A stretch of 20,661 nt of DNA from NCBI GenBank assembly GCA_900539605.1, contig UQCS01000028.1, positions 1-20,661 on the forward strand. The letters run 5' to 3'. The number at the start of each line of letters is the position of its first letter. Within the stretch, counting starts at the first letter, position 1. Made by a program: the position numbers and the translations under genes. Source of the DNA: an uncultured Azospirillum sp. (lineage in GTDB: Bacteria > Pseudomonadota > Alphaproteobacteria > RF32 > CAG-239). The notes beneath the pieces are model-generated. The model did not search any database and was not told the DNA's origin. It saw only the letters and a list, made by a program, of their open reading frames with translations. Positions 6,990-14,521 of the stretch are shown in pieces.

Positions 6990-7133
6990 TTAACGGTGGA
7001 ACAGCTTTTTCCGTAACAAGCCTCTTTGCATCGGATGCTCCCAAGCTTGCTCGGCCTGTTGATATTCTTCGGCGGTTAGCTTTTGCGCCAGTTTATAGCG
7101 AGCCGGAAAACCTCTTGTCTTGCCGGAAGATTG
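6990..7133 (-). pseudogene. Remnant of the C-terminal end of an unknown gene
   Basis: On the minus strand an open frame of 47 codons with no usable upstream start reads GFPARYKLAQKLTAEEYQQA and ends LLRKKLFHR before a TAA. Its composition (alternating charged helix, sensible codons) looks like the tail of a real protein, but an in-frame TAG precedes it and the neighbouring glycosyltransferase ends in another frame at 7167. It may be what is left of a further gene of the glycan operon after a deletion or frameshift. I cannot name the parent family. The remainder of 6850-7166 shows nothing else I can support. Confidence 0.35.
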
Positions 7134-7166
7134 CTAATGCCGCATTAAAAAGGGTGTGCCACCGAT

Positions 7167-8612
7167 TCAGCCGGTTTGCGCTAAAGTCCGGACATCGGAA
7201 CGGTAGCTTTCTTCCAGTTGGCTGATATGCTGAGACATTGTTGTCAGCGGCCGCCGCAAACGATGATATTCGGCCAGAACCTCGCGGTGATTGAAGATAT
7301 AAGACAGGCGCGCGATAAAATCGGCGGTGTTGTTGCCGCGAAAGCGAAAATGCGGCGAGGACGAAAGTTCGGATGCGCCGCCGAAATCGCTGGACAAGAC
7401 TGCTACTCCGCAGGCGGCCATTTCTATGGCAACTTGGGGCAGATTGTCTTCCCAAATGACCGGAACCACTCCAAGATCGACATCAGCCAACAGTTTGAGC
7501 AACTCTCCGCGCCGATAACCGTCGGATACTTCAAGCCGGTGAAATTTTTGCTGCAGTTTTTGCAACCGTTGCGGCGGAACAACATCGTAAATATGCCGGG
7601 CGGCAAAGCGAAGATTGATTTGCGCTGACATTTCATCCGGCAGTTGTTCCAAAGCCGACAGCAAAAAGAAAAATCCTTTGGCAGCTCGGGCATAGCCGAG
7701 AAAGGCCAACGTGAAACAGGAGCTGTCCTCATGTTTGAAAGCCGGAGTAAACGGTTTGATACCCGCATAATCGGTGCCGATATAGGCAACTTCGAGAAGG
7801 TCGGGGCGAATACCGTAACCGGCCGCAAGATCAGCCACGCGTTGCGATACGGCCAGAACTTTATCAGTATATCGGTTTATAAAAGCGATATTTAAACGCC
7901 GAAATTCTTTGTAGGTTTGCGGCAAATTGCGCTGTGTTTTTATGGAAAGCAACTTCTCGGCAAGATGTGCCGATTTGAATTTTAACCAGGGTTTCAACAG
8001 TTGCTGCCATATTGATCCGGGTTCAAACCATAGCGTCATGGACTGAACAAAGCATTGCGGGTCAAGGGGTTTGTGACGGCAACGTCCGCATTCCAGGCCT
8101 CCATGAAAACTCTGACAACAGCATTGATTATGATTTTGGAATAATTGAACCTGTGGGCAAAAAGGAAAATAATTGTGTAGTGAAAAAATAATTTTCAGAC
8201 CGGGAAAATACTCTTTGATTTTAAGAATGTTCAGCGGCAAGCCTTCCAGGTTGTGAAAGTGGATGACATCAAAGCCGCCTTGTTCGGTAATAAATTCTCG
8301 CAACAGTTCCAAAACCGTACAGTCGGATTGGTCCAGATAATTGTGGAGATTGTGAACCAGCAGCGTGCCCGGCGCCGGAACCGGAGAATTTACCAGTTCA
8401 AAAGCCGGACAGTCAGTATTGTTGCGGCCTTTCAGTGGGCGGATGTAGGGTTTGTAAGAAAAAGGACTGTAGACGTCGCCGGCGCTTAAGAAAACCGGGC
8501 AGATTTTTTCGTTGCCACGCAAGGCGTTGATCAGATTGTGAAGATAGACTGTTACGCCGCCGCCGCGGGGGCTTTGACAATCGGTCCAATTATAATATAA
8601 AACTTTGAGCAC
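7167..8612 (-). CDS. Glycosyltransferase family 4 (GT-B fold)
   Basis: The start is a GTG at 8610-8612, 6 bases after the stop of the upstream GT2 gene, so translation is probably coupled. The 481-residue protein begins VLYYNWTDCQSPRGGGVTVY, a typical N-terminal acceptor-side GT-B motif with a glycine-rich loop. It has DVIHFHNLEG and SLHNYFPFCPQ in the first domain. A cysteine-rich insert around residues 165-190 (CCC, CGRC, PQC) resembles those in other GT4 polysaccharide enzymes. The second domain has AFLGYARAAKGF and the nucleotide-sugar motif PQVAIEMAACGVAVLSSDFGG. It should add a sugar to a lipid-linked glycan on the cytoplasmic face of the inner membrane. Donor and acceptor are unknown. 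Confidence 0.88.
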   Translation of the reverse strand: MLKVLYYNWTDCQSPRGGGVTVYLHNLINALRGNEKICPVFLSAGDVYSPFSYKPYIRPLKGRNNTDCPAFELVNSPVPAPGTLLVHNLHNYLDQSDCTVLELLREFITEQGGFDVIHFHNLEGLPLNILKIKEYFPGLKIIFSLHNYFPFCPQVQLFQNHNQCCCQSFHGGLECGRCRHKPLDPQCFVQSMTLWFEPGSIWQQLLKPWLKFKSAHLAEKLLSIKTQRNLPQTYKEFRRLNIAFINRYTDKVLAVSQRVADLAAGYGIRPDLLEVAYIGTDYAGIKPFTPAFKHEDSSCFTLAFLGYARAAKGFFFLLSALEQLPDEMSAQINLRFAARHIYDVVPPQRLQKLQQKFHRLEVSDGYRRGELLKLLADVDLGVVPVIWEDNLPQVAIEMAACGVAVLSSDFGGASELSSSPHFRFRGNNTADFIARLSYIFNHREVLAEYHRLRRPLTTMSQHISQLEESYRSDVRTLAQTG

Positions 8613-8618
8613 GTCCGT

Positions 8619-9620
8619 TTATCCCTGTGCCGGAAGGTTTTGCCGTAAAATCTCATCATAACGGTGAGTTTCTCCGTTACGCAGCATTGTAAAAATATCT
8701 TTTTGCGCTTGATTAAACAGCGGCGAAGTCGTGACAACGCGCGGATCAACCCGGTTAAAACTGGCGTTGATATATTGTTTGCGGTCGGTTTTCCCTTGAT
8801 GATAAGCGATGCCGTAAGCGTAGGTAGAATCGTAAAACTCTTTCTTAAACGACCATTCCGCCACTTTGACATATTTCTTGCGGGGAAGTTTTTTGAGGCG
8901 TTTCCAGATGTCGTTCCAACGTTGGAACGGTATGGTATAATCTTTGAGATTGCTCGACTGTCCGGGGTTGTTTTGCCGGTAATAATAAAAGGCTTCGCGG
9001 ACAAAACTGACAGTTCCGTTGAGCAACGTATCGTAAAACCATGGATTGTCCACCCAACCGGCACCTTTGACTTCTTCCATCCGTGCGCCGATACTTTTCA
9101 GGAAAGAATGTTTATACAAACATGACCAAATGCTGGGATGATGGAACAAAATTTCCGGACAGTCGTAAATGCGGAAAACGCCGGCGGGGCATTGCAGTTT
9201 GGACAGCCAATGAATCGGTTTGAAATGTTCTTCGGAACCGTTCTCGGAACCGAAATATTCGAAAAAGCCCGATTTGACGATATCGGCGCCGGTTTTTTCG
9301 GCGTTTTCCAACAATTTTTGATACATATCTTCTCTAATCCAGTCGTCGGATTCCACAATTCCGATATATCTTCCGGTGGCGGCGTCCAAACCGTGATTAA
9401 TCGCTCTTCCGTAGCCGCCGTTGGTTAAGTGAAGAGCTTTGACACGCGGATCGCGGGCGGCGTATTCATCGATAATCTGCGGGCATTTGTCGCAGGAACC
9501 GTCGTTGACCAAAATGATTTCCAACGATTTCAGCGTTTGGTTGACAATGCTGTCCAAGCACTGGCGCAGATATTTTTCAACACCGTAAATCGGCACAATG
9601 ACAGATACATCAGGCTGCAT
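8619..9620 (-). CDS. Glycosyltransferase family 2 (GT-A fold)
   Basis: The 333-residue protein opens with the classic GT2 signature VSVIVPIYGVEKYLRQCLDS, followed by VNDGS (D40) and the metal-binding IVESDDWI (D92, D93). It lacks long membrane helices, so it acts at the cytoplasmic face. Its ATG overlaps the end of the UDP-galactopyranose mutase gene by 11 bases, and AGGAGA lies about 8 bases upstream of the ATG. Overlap with glf makes it the strongest candidate in the operon for using UDP-galactofuranose as donor, but this is positional inference. Confidence 0.9.
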   Translation of the reverse strand: MQPDVSVIVPIYGVEKYLRQCLDSIVNQTLKSLEIILVNDGSCDKCPQIIDEYAARDPRVKALHLTNGGYGRAINHGLDAATGRYIGIVESDDWIREDMYQKLLENAEKTGADIVKSGFFEYFGSENGSEEHFKPIHWLSKLQCPAGVFRIYDCPEILFHHPSIWSCLYKHSFLKSIGARMEEVKGAGWVDNPWFYDTLLNGTVSFVREAFYYYRQNNPGQSSNLKDYTIPFQRWNDIWKRLKKLPRKKYVKVAEWSFKKEFYDSTYAYGIAYHQGKTDRKQYINASFNRVDPRVVTTSPLFNQAQKDIFTMLRNGETHRYDEILRQNLPAQG

Positions 9621-10755
9621 GGGTTATTTTCTCCTTTGTGGTTAAAGAATTAAAGATTTCGAGTGCACGGCCGACCGCCTTGTCCATATCATAGTATTTA
9701 TAATCACCGAGGCGCCCGAGGAAATGAACGTTGGGCATCAATGCAGCATCGCGGGTGTAGCGCTGATAAAGTTCATGATTTTCCGGTTTGACAATCGGGT
9801 AATAACGTTCGTTGGACCCGCGTACAAAATCGGCCGGATATTCAAACGAGACTACCGTATGCGGCGAACGGTCGTTTAGAAAATATTTATATTCGCCGAT
9901 ACGGGTAAAGTCGTGGTTGCAGGGATAGTTGATCACCGAATTGCTTTGAAAATATTCCTGATTATATTCGACAAATTCAAATTCGAGACTGCGATAAGGC
10001 AATTCTCCGTACCGGTAATCAAAAAACTCGTCGATCGGGCCGCTGTAAAACAGGTTTTGATATTCCATATCGTTTTTTATCGATTGAAACGGTGTATTCA
10101 AAATGACTTTTATACGTGGATGATCAATCATGTTTTTGATTAGGGCCGTATATCCGTTGCGCGGAATCCCCTGATATTTGTCCTGAAAATAACGGTTGTC
10201 GCGACTGATGTAAACCGGAACTCTTCCGGTAACCGCGGGATCAAGTTCTTCGGGCTTGAGGTGCCATTGTTTGAGCGTATATTCCAAAAACACTTTATGA
10301 TATATGTAATCGGCCAGAAATTCCAACTCGCTGTCTTCGCTGCGTCGAAGCTCCAAAATCGGCACTTTAATATTGAATCCGAACTTGGCAATCAGCTTTT
10401 CTTCAAGCCGGCTGGCAATGCTTTCGGGAAAAACCTGGCGGATCGAATTTAAATTGAAAGGGATTGGCACTTCCTGGCCGTCGACCATCCCTTTAACTTC
10501 GTGCATATAAGGGTGCCATCGCGTAAAACGGCTTAAAAAATGCCATACGTCGCTGTTGTTGGTATGAAAGATATGGGTGCCGTATTTGTGAATGCAGATT
10601 CCGTTTTTGTCATAATAGTCATAAGAGTTGCCGCCGATATGCTCCTTGCTGTCAATAATCGTCACTTCCTGGTCCAGTTCTTCGGCCAGTTTACGTGCCA
10701 GTGAAGCGCCGCTGAAACCGCAGCCGACGATCAAATTTTGCATTTTTCTGCCCAT
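9610..10755 (-). CDS. glf: UDP-galactopyranose mutase
   Basis: This flavoenzyme interconverts UDP-galactopyranose and UDP-galactofuranose, the donor for galactofuranose-containing glycans. The 381-residue protein starts MGRKMQNLIVGCGFSGASLA, with the dinucleotide-binding GxGxxG. It then has IDSKEHIGGNSYDYYD and IHKYGTHIFHTN, hallmark UGM motifs that line the FAD and substrate site. Later motifs include YISRDNRYFQDKYQGIPRNGY and a C-terminal FLGRLGDYKYYDMDKAVG, as expected. The ATG at 10755 is chosen because AGAAGGA lies 8 bases upstream; the frame stays open further upstream to 10830 but that part overlaps the previous gene. Length fits the bacterial family. It is the second gene of a four-gene operon. 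Confidence 0.95.
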   Translation of the reverse strand: MGRKMQNLIVGCGFSGASLARKLAEELDQEVTIIDSKEHIGGNSYDYYDKNGICIHKYGTHIFHTNNSDVWHFLSRFTRWHPYMHEVKGMVDGQEVPIPFNLNSIRQVFPESIASRLEEKLIAKFGFNIKVPILELRRSEDSELEFLADYIYHKVFLEYTLKQWHLKPEELDPAVTGRVPVYISRDNRYFQDKYQGIPRNGYTALIKNMIDHPRIKVILNTPFQSIKNDMEYQNLFYSGPIDEFFDYRYGELPYRSLEFEFVEYNQEYFQSNSVINYPCNHDFTRIGEYKYFLNDRSPHTVVSFEYPADFVRGSNERYYPIVKPENHELYQRYTRDAALMPNVHFLGRLGDYKYYDMDKAVGRALEIFNSLTTKEKITHAA

Positions 10756-10775
10756 ACTGTTTTTCCTTCTGACAA

Positions 10776-11606
10776 TTAAATGTTCAATGCGGTATGCCAG
10801 GCCGATTTTTCGCTCAAAGCGGTTTGCCAAAGCGGAATTTCTTCCGTTGCCGGTTGCTGGTAAATTAACAGCGGAACTTCTTTAATCCGCAGCGGATGAT
10901 GGCGGCGGTAGTATTCAAGAAAGATATTAAAAAGCCGTTCACCGAGAAACCCGTATACCCGTTGTTGATAAGGCGTTCTTTTGTCAAGCTGCGGATAAAT
11001 GAGATTGTCAAGCCGCCGCAAAACATCAAACAGCCAACGGCAATAAGCGTCGGCAAAGTCGCGGTGGCAAATCATCATATTTTTGTAATAAGCGCGTGTT
11101 TGCTTAAAAATAACATTTTGCGCCGCCGGTATCATTTCCGGATAGACGTCGCGGATAATTGCCAGGGCCAGGTTCATATCATTGAGGTGATGTGCCGCGG
11201 CATAAAGCTTATATAAGGAAGAACCGTTCTCTTTCGATTTTGCCGCCGGGACGATCAAGTCCCACTTTTCCATCAGCTGCTGTAGGTTTTCGGCCGTATG
11301 GCCGCTTTGGGCCGTAAAATCTTCCAACGATTCCAGTTCGGTATCGTTACCGGCCAAATTAAAGAAACGGCGATAATGACACAGGCCGAAACAATCGTGC
11401 CCGGTATTGCGCCAGATCCAGTAAAGGACCGAAAGCTCGCAAAAATTTTGATTGCGCAGCGAAATATTTTCGCCGCTGTCATCTCCCGCCATATCAAGAC
11501 GAAAGCCGGCAGATGCTCTCCCGGCCTGAACGGGAACCAGCAGCTCGTTATCGGGCAGCTGGCATTTTTGATGACAGCATACATAAATTGGTATTGTCGG
11601 ATTCAT
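10776..11606 (-). CDS. DUF4422 glycosyltransferase (capsular polysaccharide type)
   Basis: The 276-residue product matches the DUF4422 pattern: IPIYVCCHQK at the start, a central LSVLYWIWRNTGHDCFGLCHYRRFF that resembles the family's E/L..YW.WK......GL.HYRRYF, a helical middle, and YGFLGERLFNIFLEY near the end. Such proteins are found in capsule, O-antigen and exopolysaccharide loci and are annotated as glycosyltransferases, though biochemical proof is limited. It is the first gene of the operon, with AAAGAGGTG about 5 bases before the ATG. The gap to glf is only 20 bases. Base composition is less AT-rich than the first 6.8 kb of the window. Confidence 0.87.
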   Translation of the reverse strand: MNPTIPIYVCCHQKCQLPDNELLVPVQAGRASAGFRLDMAGDDSGENISLRNQNFCELSVLYWIWRNTGHDCFGLCHYRRFFNLAGNDTELESLEDFTAQSGHTAENLQQLMEKWDLIVPAAKSKENGSSLYKLYAAAHHLNDMNLALAIIRDVYPEMIPAAQNVIFKQTRAYYKNMMICHRDFADAYCRWLFDVLRRLDNLIYPQLDKRTPYQQRVYGFLGERLFNIFLEYYRRHHPLRIKEVPLLIYQQPATEEIPLWQTALSEKSAWHTALNI

Positions 11607-11789
11607 TATTCACCTCTTTGTTCAGGTACATCAAAAATAAGAGTGATATTTGGTTTTTAAATAGCTTGCTGCAAAAATAGGGTGAAAAAAATGTTGCCGG
11701 TCAAAAAAACAGGGCTGGAGGTGAAAAGCCCGCTTAAATGGAGAAGGCTTGTTACGCATCACAACCGTTGGCAAGGCTCGGGTTATAGC

Positions 11790-11818
11790 TTGTAAGTTGG
11801 GTTGTTGTTTGCTATATA
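11790..11818 (+). promoter_or_regulatory. Candidate sigma-70 promoter for the HD-domain gene
   Basis: TTGTAA (11790-11795) and TATATA (11813-11818) are separated by 17 bases and lie 33 bases before the start codon at 11852. The 245-base gap 11607-11851 must also hold the glycan operon promoter on the other strand, which I could not place. I see no gene in it. Confidence 0.45.
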
Positions 11819-11851
11819 TGAAATAAGAGATCATCAGGCAAGGACAAAGTT

Positions 11852-12493
11852 ATGCAGGGCATTATGAAATTTTTGCAGACGGCGGAAAAACTTAAATCGG
11901 AAAAGAGGAAAACCCTGCTGTCCGACAATGAGTGGGAAAACGTTGCCTCCCATACCTGGATGATGGGATTACTGGCGGTTTTGTTTCTTGATAAATCGGC
12001 TCATCGGCTTGACGGAGAGAAGGTTTTTAAAATGATTGTTGTTCATGATTTGGCTGAAGCGGAAACCGGAGATATCGCGATGGGAAAAACTTTTCAAAAC
12101 CGTGCGTTGGATCTTGAGAAAAAAGAAAAGGAAAAGGCGTCGATGAACAGGTTGCTGGCTTTGCTGCCTGATGAAGGCCGAAAAGAAATTATGGAGTTAT
12201 GGCAGGAATTTGAAAGAGCCGAAACCAGGGAAGCCCGTTTTGTCAAAGCATTGGATAAACTGGAATCCTATTTTCAGGTTTCGTGCGCCGAAGATATCGG
12301 CTACATTAATCAGCTTGGTGACGGCGATATTTACTGGAAAATTTATTGTCAGGATCTGCAGAAACATTTATTTGCCGACGAGCCGGAATTATGCCGGTTT
12401 TGGGATGCCGTTAAACCGGTTATTTTGGAAAAAATGTGCAAAAGCGGCATTAATCCGGTTAATTATATGAAAAAAGAAGAAACGGAAAAGTAG
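11852..12493 (+). CDS. HD-domain phosphohydrolase (YfbR/HD_3-like, probable nucleotidase)
   Basis: The 213-residue protein carries the HD metal site in order: H34 (ASHTWMM), H65-D66 (VVHDLAEAETGDI) and D135 (KALDKLE). This layout, with W36 after the first histidine and E69 after the HD pair, matches HD_3 proteins such as the 5'-deoxynucleotidase YfbR and relatives, which remove phosphate from deoxyribonucleoside monophosphates in the cytoplasm. An acidic/lysine-rich helix (about 85-100) is probably a lid region. AGGA lies about 9 bases before the ATG. The gene stands alone between the glycan operon and a terminator. The exact substrate is not determined by sequence. Confidence 0.85.
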   Translation: MQGIMKFLQTAEKLKSEKRKTLLSDNEWENVASHTWMMGLLAVLFLDKSAHRLDGEKVFKMIVVHDLAEAETGDIAMGKTFQNRALDLEKKEKEKASMNRLLALLPDEGRKEIMELWQEFERAETREARFVKALDKLESYFQVSCAEDIGYINQLGDGDIYWKIYCQDLQKHLFADEPELCRFWDAVKPVILEKMCKSGINPVNYMKKEETEK

Positions 12494-12535
12494 AAAATGT
12501 ACATCTCGCTTGACAGTATGTTTACAGGTTAACAA

Positions 12536-12563
12536 AAACAGCCTCCGGTCGGGAGGCTGTTTG
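12536..12563. terminator. Bidirectional hairpin terminator
   Basis: AAACAGCCTCC (12536-12546) pairs with GGAGGCTGTTT (12552-12562) over 11 perfect pairs with a 5-base loop. It lies between the ends of the convergent HD-domain and MliC-like genes and can serve both. Confidence 0.75.
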
Positions 12564-12578
12564 GGGATGGCTTCAAAT

Positions 12579-12878
12579 TTAGCGGCTGATTTTCTGGCAC
12601 ATCGGGTAGTTGATGCCGTGCATCGCCAGATAGAGATCGCCGTCTTGTTGTGTAAAAGATATTCCGGTGCCCGGTTCCTGATATTTTTCGCCGGCGGCGG
12701 AAATGGTTCGCGACAAAACGTGATTGATGCCGTCGATTCGTAAAATCATGGAGTTGTCGTTAAGAACTTTTGCCTGAACAATCTGATCGCCGCATTTGTA
12801 CTCGGCCTGGTCCTTTACCGCAACATTGTTTGTACAAGCCATAACCAGCAGCGGAAGTCCCAAAATCCAATATTTCAT
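12579..12878 (-). CDS. MliC-like lysozyme-inhibitor lipoprotein
   Basis: The start is the ATG at 12878, with AAAGGG about 7 bases upstream; the frame stays open to 12914 but the extra residues would spoil the signal peptide. The 99-residue product has a lipoprotein signal (ILGLPLLVMAC, lipidated C15). The mature part matches the MliC/PliC fold: AEYKCGD at the first strand, ILRIDGINHVLSRTISAAGEKY corresponding to the conserved Dg..L...sasGarY, and a final YPMCQK whose cysteine likely pairs with that of YKC. Such proteins sit in the outer membrane facing the periplasm and block host c-type lysozymes. This suggests contact with an animal host or its lysozyme. Confidence 0.82.
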   Translation of the reverse strand: MKYWILGLPLLVMACTNNVAVKDQAEYKCGDQIVQAKVLNDNSMILRIDGINHVLSRTISAAGEKYQEPGTGISFTQQDGDLYLAMHGINYPMCQKISR

Positions 12879-13097
12879 AACATTACCCTTTCGTTGTTTA
12901 AGATGATCATACACGATATAATCACCGGGCGGATAATATCAAGAAACCTGAACATAATTTATCCGCTGCCGAAATGCCGGGGACGAAAACAACCATTTGA
13001 CCGCGGGACCGATGAAGTTTATTATAAGTAAGTGAGTTTGAAAAATAGGTCTGCTGTTTCGAAAGACGCAGCAGCAAACAAGGTTGATAGAATAACG

Positions 13098-13973
13098 ATG
13101 CATGACATTTGGAATCCGTGGCACGGCTGTGTGAAAAAAAGCGAGGGTTGTCGCAACTGTTATATGTATTTTCTCGACCGGCAGCGCCATCGGGACGGTG
13201 CCCTTGTCTATAAAGTGAAAAACAATTTTGACTATCCGCTGCAAAAAGATAAAAGCGGCGCTTTCAAAATTAAGAGCGGTGAGCGGATACGTGTTTGCAT
13301 GACTTCCGATTTTTTTCTGGAACAGGCCGATCCGTGGCGCAATGATGCCTGGCGGATGATCAGACAGCGTCCGGATGTGGTGTTTTTCTTATTGACCAAA
13401 AGGCCTGAACGAGTCGGTGCCTGTCTGCCTTCCGATTGGGGAAAAGGTTGGGAAAATGTTTTTTTTAATGTAACCTGCGAAGACCAGAAAAATGCCGACG
13501 AGCGGCTTCCGCTTTTACTTGAGCTTCCTTTCCGGCATAAAGGCATTATGGCGGCGCCGTTTATCGGTCCTCTCAGCATCAGTCGTTATCTGCAAAGCGG
13601 ACAGATAGAGCAGGTGATTGCGGGCGGGGAAAATTATGACGGTTCGCGGCCGCTGCATTATACGTGGGTCAAGCAGTTATATGAAGAATGCGCCGCTTTT
13701 GAAACGACCTTCTGTTTTATCGAAACCGGAACCCGTTTTGTCAAAGACGGCAAGACTTATTTTTTGAAGGACAAGAAGCTTCAAAGCCGGGTGGCATTTA
13801 AATCGGGATTGCAGTATCAGGGCAAAAAAATTGACTTTCGACTCACGCCGCTGCAGGGCGGATTGTTTGAAGATGCGCAAATTTGGCACCGGAAATTCGG
13901 ACAACAATGCCAAACCTGCGGCAGCCGTCTGATTTGCAACGGTTGCACCGATTGCGGGCAATGTGAAATCTAA
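13098..13973 (+). CDS. DUF5131 (phage Gp37/Gp68-like) cysteine-cluster protein
   Basis: The conserved part begins at MHDIWNPWHGC. I use the ATG at 13098; a GTG at 13032 would add 22 residues, and neither start has a convincing ribosome site. The N-terminal motif C11-x6-C18-x2-C21-Y (HGCVKKSEGCRNCY) and the following CMTSDFFLEQADPWR, FFLLTKRPER and VIAGGEN segments match the Gp37/Gp68 family, a TIM-barrel group related to radical-SAM enzymes and found in phages and bacteria. The C-terminus has six more cysteines in a C-x2-C-x5-C-x2-C-x2-C-x2-C array (about 274-290), which looks like a second metal or iron-sulfur site. The reaction is unknown. It stands alone and ends at a terminator shared with the next gene. 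Confidence 0.82.
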   Translation: MHDIWNPWHGCVKKSEGCRNCYMYFLDRQRHRDGALVYKVKNNFDYPLQKDKSGAFKIKSGERIRVCMTSDFFLEQADPWRNDAWRMIRQRPDVVFFLLTKRPERVGACLPSDWGKGWENVFFNVTCEDQKNADERLPLLLELPFRHKGIMAAPFIGPLSISRYLQSGQIEQVIAGGENYDGSRPLHYTWVKQLYEECAAFETTFCFIETGTRFVKDGKTYFLKDKKLQSRVAFKSGLQYQGKKIDFRLTPLQGGLFEDAQIWHRKFGQQCQTCGSRLICNGCTDCGQCEI

Positions 13974-13977
13974 ACAA

Positions 13978-14005
13978 AAATGCCTCTCAAAAGCGAGAGG
14001 CATTT
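13978..14005. terminator. Bidirectional hairpin terminator
   Basis: AAATGCCTCTC (13978-13988) pairs with GAGAGGCATTT (13995-14005) perfectly with a 6-base loop. It begins 4 bases after the DUF5131 stop and about 20 bases from the stop of the convergent lipoprotein gene. It is A/T-flanked on both sides. Confidence 0.8.
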
Positions 14006-14024
14006 GGCTGTGCTCAAAACAGTC

Positions 14025-14174
14025 TTATTTGCCGCAGGGGCTGACGATTTCAGAAAGCGAAAGAACGCCAAGCAGATAGTCATTGGTGCAAACTTTCTGA
14101 CCGCCGATGGTTCCGCGGGTGCCGGTGCAAGCCGAAAGGGCGAGCAATACGACAACAAGAGCTAATTTTTTCAT
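14025..14174 (-). CDS. Small 49-residue lipoprotein
   Basis: This very short gene encodes MKKLALVVVLLALSACTGTR, a textbook lipoprotein signal with lipobox LSAC and lipidated C16. A mature tail of 33 more residues follows and ends EIVSPCGK, with two further cysteines (C29, C47) that could form a disulfide. AAGGA lies 7 bases before the ATG (TAAGGACTACAAAATG), and a bidirectional terminator lies just after the stop. The good ribosome site, signal and terminator together support a real gene. I recognise no family; the closest analogy is the entericidin-like class of tiny lipoproteins, but without sequence evidence. Confidence 0.75.
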   Translation of the reverse strand: MKKLALVVVLLALSACTGTRGTIGGQKVCTNDYLLGVLSLSEIVSPCGK

Positions 14175-14521
14175 TTTGTAGTCCTTATGTTTAGTTAACC
14201 AATGATTGCGATTGCAATCGACTTCATATTATAAAGATACGATAAAAAAGCAATTTAAAATTGAGGACGGTGGATATTTAGAAAAATGGGGTGACGAGTT
14301 TGCCGTGCCGGGGAAAGGCGGGATGACTCGGAAATATTTTTCATGAATGTCGTTTTTTATAGGATTTTTTGTCTGGTTAAACCTAAAGCTACTATAATAT
14401 CTTATTAGCGTTTTTGCTTGTTTTTGCCGTTTTTTGTTCAAAAATCATCCTAAAAATACATTTTTTCTTTACTTTTGACAAAAATATGATAGATTAAAAA
14501 TGAACAATAAATTATTAAGTC
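14175..14521. other. 347-base intergenic region between divergent genes
   Basis: It must contain the promoters of the small lipoprotein (minus) and the outer-membrane protein (plus). A TTGTCT/TATAAT pair with an 18-base spacer ends near 14400 on the plus strand, and TTGACA at 14475-14480 lies close to the barrel gene without a good -10. A dyad GATTGCAATC sits around 14212-14220. A 46-codon open stretch on the plus strand (about 14207-14344) lacks a start codon and is not called as a gene. Confidence 0.4.

Noticed and set aside
7093..9653. Many long frames on both strands across the glycosyltransferase genes
   Set aside because: They overlap well-supported GT2 and GT4 genes in other frames and encode low-quality, arginine- or serine-rich sequence.
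9610..10830. Longer form of glf with an N-terminal extension
   Set aside because: The extra residues overlap the DUF4422 gene, and a good ribosome site precedes the ATG at 10755, right before the FAD-binding motif.
12579..12878. MliC-like lipoprotein as the immunity protein of the GH24 effector
   Set aside because: It is about 11.5 kb away and its family inhibits c-type lysozymes, not T4-type; the adjacent two-repeat protein is a better candidate.
14207..14344. 46-codon plus-strand frame ending GGMTRKYFS
   Set aside because: No start codon with a ribosome site, and no family recognised; likely chance in a promoter gap.
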